A stretch of 64,000 bases of DNA from CFX5 sp023384495. GTDB taxonomy: Bacteria > Chloroflexota > Anaerolineae > Caldilineales > Caldilineaceae. This document shows, in pieces, positions 62,678-64,000 of this stretch. Under the pieces are notes generated by a model. That model made no database searches. It saw only the letters and a list, made by a program, of their open reading frames with translations, and was not told where the DNA came from. A program made the translations under genes and the position numbers. Each line of letters starts with the position of its first letter. Positions within the stretch are counted from its first letter, which is position 1. The DNA lies in assembly GCA_048499455.1 (NCBI GenBank), contig JASNZV010000026.1, forward strand, positions 21,653 through 85,652. The letters run 5' to 3'.

Positions 62678-62774
62678 TTGAAGGCTGATTCATGCCTGAC
62701 CATTCGGTAGCACCGCACAACAGCTGGAGCGCGTCGCACACTTCGGACCTCCACGATGTTCTGTGGTGCAACCC

Positions 62775-62898
62775 TTAACCCAGCAAGTTCCAATACGCCA
62801 GCCACCAGACAACAGTGAGGGCCAGCCCCTGCTCATCCAGTTGTAAGGGCCCAACCTGGCGCCGCATTTCTGGATCACACGCCGGGCGACGGCGGAAT
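62775..62898 (-). pseudogene. Possible 3' end of a lost gene
   Basis: The minus-strand frame reads RRQVGPLQLDEQGLALTVVW then WLAYWNLLG and stop at 62775. The composition looks like a real protein end, but a stop lies just upstream (about 62900) and I do not recognise it. It could be a remnant of a transposase or of another gene, or chance. Confidence 0.25.
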
Positions 62899-62905
62899 AT
62901 TCCTT

Positions 62906-63028
62906 AACGAGACTTCGCGTGGTCGGTACACCCGACCTCCGGGAGATGACCGGAATCAGCTTCGTTAACCAAACTATTTGTGGTCACCTCCCGGAGGTCT
63001 TGCCAGTGACAATCGTCAAAGTCTCGTT
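62906..63028. repeat. Nested inverted-repeat element, 123 bp
   Basis: Outer arms AACGAGACTT (62906-62915) and AAGTCTCGTT (63019-63028), inner arms GACCTCCGGGAG and CTCCCGGAGGTC with ATGACC/GGTCAC. It lies between the metalloprotease and nitroreductase genes. No flanking duplication was found. The rest of the gap 62678-63058 holds only the possible remnant above. Confidence 0.6.
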
Positions 63029-63058
63029 GTAGTATTAGGACAGGTCAGCTGTCTCTCA

Positions 63059-63787
63059 TCACGGTCGCGGTCTGCCAACCGGCAAGAGACAAAGCGGCTG
63101 CTCTTCAGCGCGCAAGGTCAACACCTGTTTCACCTGCTCGTCGTGGAAGGCCCCAATGTAGACTGTGCCAAGCTCAAGCGACACGGCCTGCAGAGAGACA
63201 TTCTGGGCCGCGGCGCCCACCTCTATGTGGACATAGCGGATCCCCCGTTCACCATATTTCACCGTGGTCCGCTCGTAGACAGCCGCCAACACGAGCACGG
63301 CGGCCGCCTCTCGTACCGCGTCTTGAGCCAGTGCAGCCTGGCTGAGCAGCGGACGCTTGTCTCCTGCCGCGATCAAGATCAGGTCATGGGTCTGAGGCCG
63401 ATACCGGTAAACGCCTGCTGTGAGTTCGGCGACATTGCCCACAACCACATAGAGTTCCAATGGATAGAGCGCGCCGGCAGAGGGCGCCGTGCGTAGACCA
63501 CTTGGATGCGTGATGCCTTGCGCAGCCCAGAGTAGCTGGCTGAGTTCGGCTAGAGTCAGCGTTTCGTTCTGATACTGGCGAATGGAGCGGCGTTCGTGCA
63601 ACGCACGTTCCACCGCGATGTCACTCGTATGGACAGCTGGGGGCAGCATAATCGTTTCTCCATTGGGTTCCGACGCGTGTGGCGCTGTCCGGCGCGGTTG
63701 CGATTGAACAGGGGTACAGCCCAATGTAGCAACCAGCATCAACGCCATCGACCCCAGTATCATCTTCGCGCCCGACCATTTTTTCAT
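63059..63787 (-). CDS. SagB-type nitroreductase-like lipoprotein
   Basis: 242 residues from ATG 63787. The N-terminus (KMILGSMALMLVATLGC) ends in a lipobox, unusual for this family, so the protein is probably on the outer face of the membrane. After a linker, ALHERRSIRQYQNETLTLAELSQLLWAAQG, RTAPSAGALYPLELYVVVGNVAEL, GVYRYRPQTHDL and HIEVGAAAQNVSLQAVSLELGTVYIGAFHDEQV follow the SagB/ThcOx nitroreductase fold, which binds FMN. SagB-type oxidases make azoles in peptide natural products, but related single-domain proteins have other roles. No precursor peptide or cyclodehydratase is seen. Confidence 0.85.
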   Translation of the reverse strand: MKKWSGAKMILGSMALMLVATLGCTPVQSQPRRTAPHASEPNGETIMLPPAVHTSDIAVERALHERRSIRQYQNETLTLAELSQLLWAAQGITHPSGLRTAPSAGALYPLELYVVVGNVAELTAGVYRYRPQTHDLILIAAGDKRPLLSQAALAQDAVREAAAVLVLAAVYERTTVKYGERGIRYVHIEVGAAAQNVSLQAVSLELGTVYIGAFHDEQVKQVLTLRAEEQPLCLLPVGRPRP

Positions 63788-63864
63788 CTTCGCCAACCCG
63801 CAGCGAGGCATGACCCCACCCGCCAGGAAACAAGAGCGGGGCCACCCCACTGCCAATGCAATAC

Positions 63865-63904
63865 TGCGTCACCCAAACGACACATGCGTCACCCAAACGA
63901 CACA
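63865..63904. repeat. 20-bp tandem direct repeat, two copies
   Basis: TGCGTCACCCAAACGACACA occurs twice without a gap (63865-63884, 63885-63904), between the nitroreductase and the gene at the right edge. Confidence 0.8.
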
Positions 63905-63924
63905 AAAGAAGCCAAGCTCAGCAC

Positions 63925-64000
63925 CTAATGGCCCACGAGCACTTTTGCGCCACCGGCGCGCAGCTCATCGACCTTTTTGCGCATCCATTCGGGCAAGGCC
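63925..64000 (-). CDS. 3' end of an unidentified gene
   Basis: The minus-strand frame from the window edge reads ALPEWMRKKVDELRAGGAKV then LVGH and stop at 63925. The basic, helical end looks genuine but is too short to name. Confidence 0.55.
   Translation of the reverse strand, partial: ALPEWMRKKVDELRAGGAKVLVGH

Noticed and set aside
63059..63787. Azole-containing peptide biosynthesis cluster
   Set aside because: Only the SagB-type protein is present; no cyclodehydratase, precursor peptide or transporter lies nearby, and the protein is exported.

Overview
The window looks like chromosomal DNA of a Chloroflexota bacterium, probably of the Anaerolineae/Caldilineae type. This is inferred from gene content; no rRNA or tRNA gene is present to prove it. 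The pointers are high GC, long Thr-Pro linkers in exported proteins, a secreted protein ending in an IYLPLVR-like tail, a mevalonate-type decarboxylase, a T-box-regulated archaeal-type aspartyl-tRNA synthetase, a MutL-like ASKHA protein, a eukaryote-like UDP-glucose pyrophosphorylase and sulfolipid genes. Both strands are used, many genes overlap by ATGA, and intergenic spaces are rich in short palindromic repeats.

Layout. 1-742: 5' part of a DUF3048 lipoprotein. 1081-5907: a tight cluster of membrane proteins, a zinc-ribbon membrane protein and a MutL-like protein; its first gene carries an apparent frameshift. 6014-10007 (minus): tsaE coupled to a UDP-sugar pyrophosphorylase, then gamma-glutamyltransferase. 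10293-18288: three large exported proteins with PT-rich linkers (Ig-like, SH3/propeller, beta-helix with carbohydrate-binding domain). 19249-20967: promoter, Asp T-box leader and aspS. 21095-26657: DUF29, a small acidic protein, mevalonate (di)phosphate decarboxylase, peptidase T, SGNH lipoprotein and a cNMP-binding histidine kinase. 26765-28821: RIO kinase with a long leader holding two terminator-like hairpins. 28822-32515: aldo/keto reductase, then a minus operon of LLM flavin oxidoreductase, ATC hydrolase-like protein and a thioredoxin-SelW fusion. 32668-32793: a MITE with target-site duplication. 32949-38530: 2-hydroxyacid dehydrogenase, MFS carrier, Lys/Ala-rich protein, then convergent sqdX and sqdB.

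38651-43669: GH140-like hydrolase, response regulator, diguanylate cyclase, candidate small RNA and a double GNAT acetyltransferase. 43994-46054: a damaged RHS gene and an RHS scrap fused to the 3' end of the next gene. 45994-48482: an ABC-F ATPase coupled to an AadA-like nucleotidyltransferase behind a 340-nt leader with two terminator-like hairpins, which looks like an inducible antibiotic-protection operon. 48886-51383: slipin and NfeD protease (STOPP pair). 51635-56312: PhyH-family dioxygenase, a solo CHAT protease-like protein, RF3 and a glycosyltransferase. 56826-60176: SARP/AfsR-type regulator divergent from a SnoaL-like gene. 60540-62677: a membrane protein with five N-terminal pentapeptide repeats and an astacin-like metalloprotease. 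63059-64000: SagB-type nitroreductase lipoprotein and the 3' end of an unidentified gene.

Connections. UDP-glucose pyrophosphorylase could supply SqdB, and SqdX would use its product for sulfolipid. The least explained parts are the 1-6 kb cluster, the shared hairpin leaders of the ABC-F and RIO genes, the paired candidate RNAs with a common 12-mer, the CHAT protein and the repeat-led protease pair. Two genes break in C-runs (1312-1315 and 44237-44241), so sequencing error is possible there.
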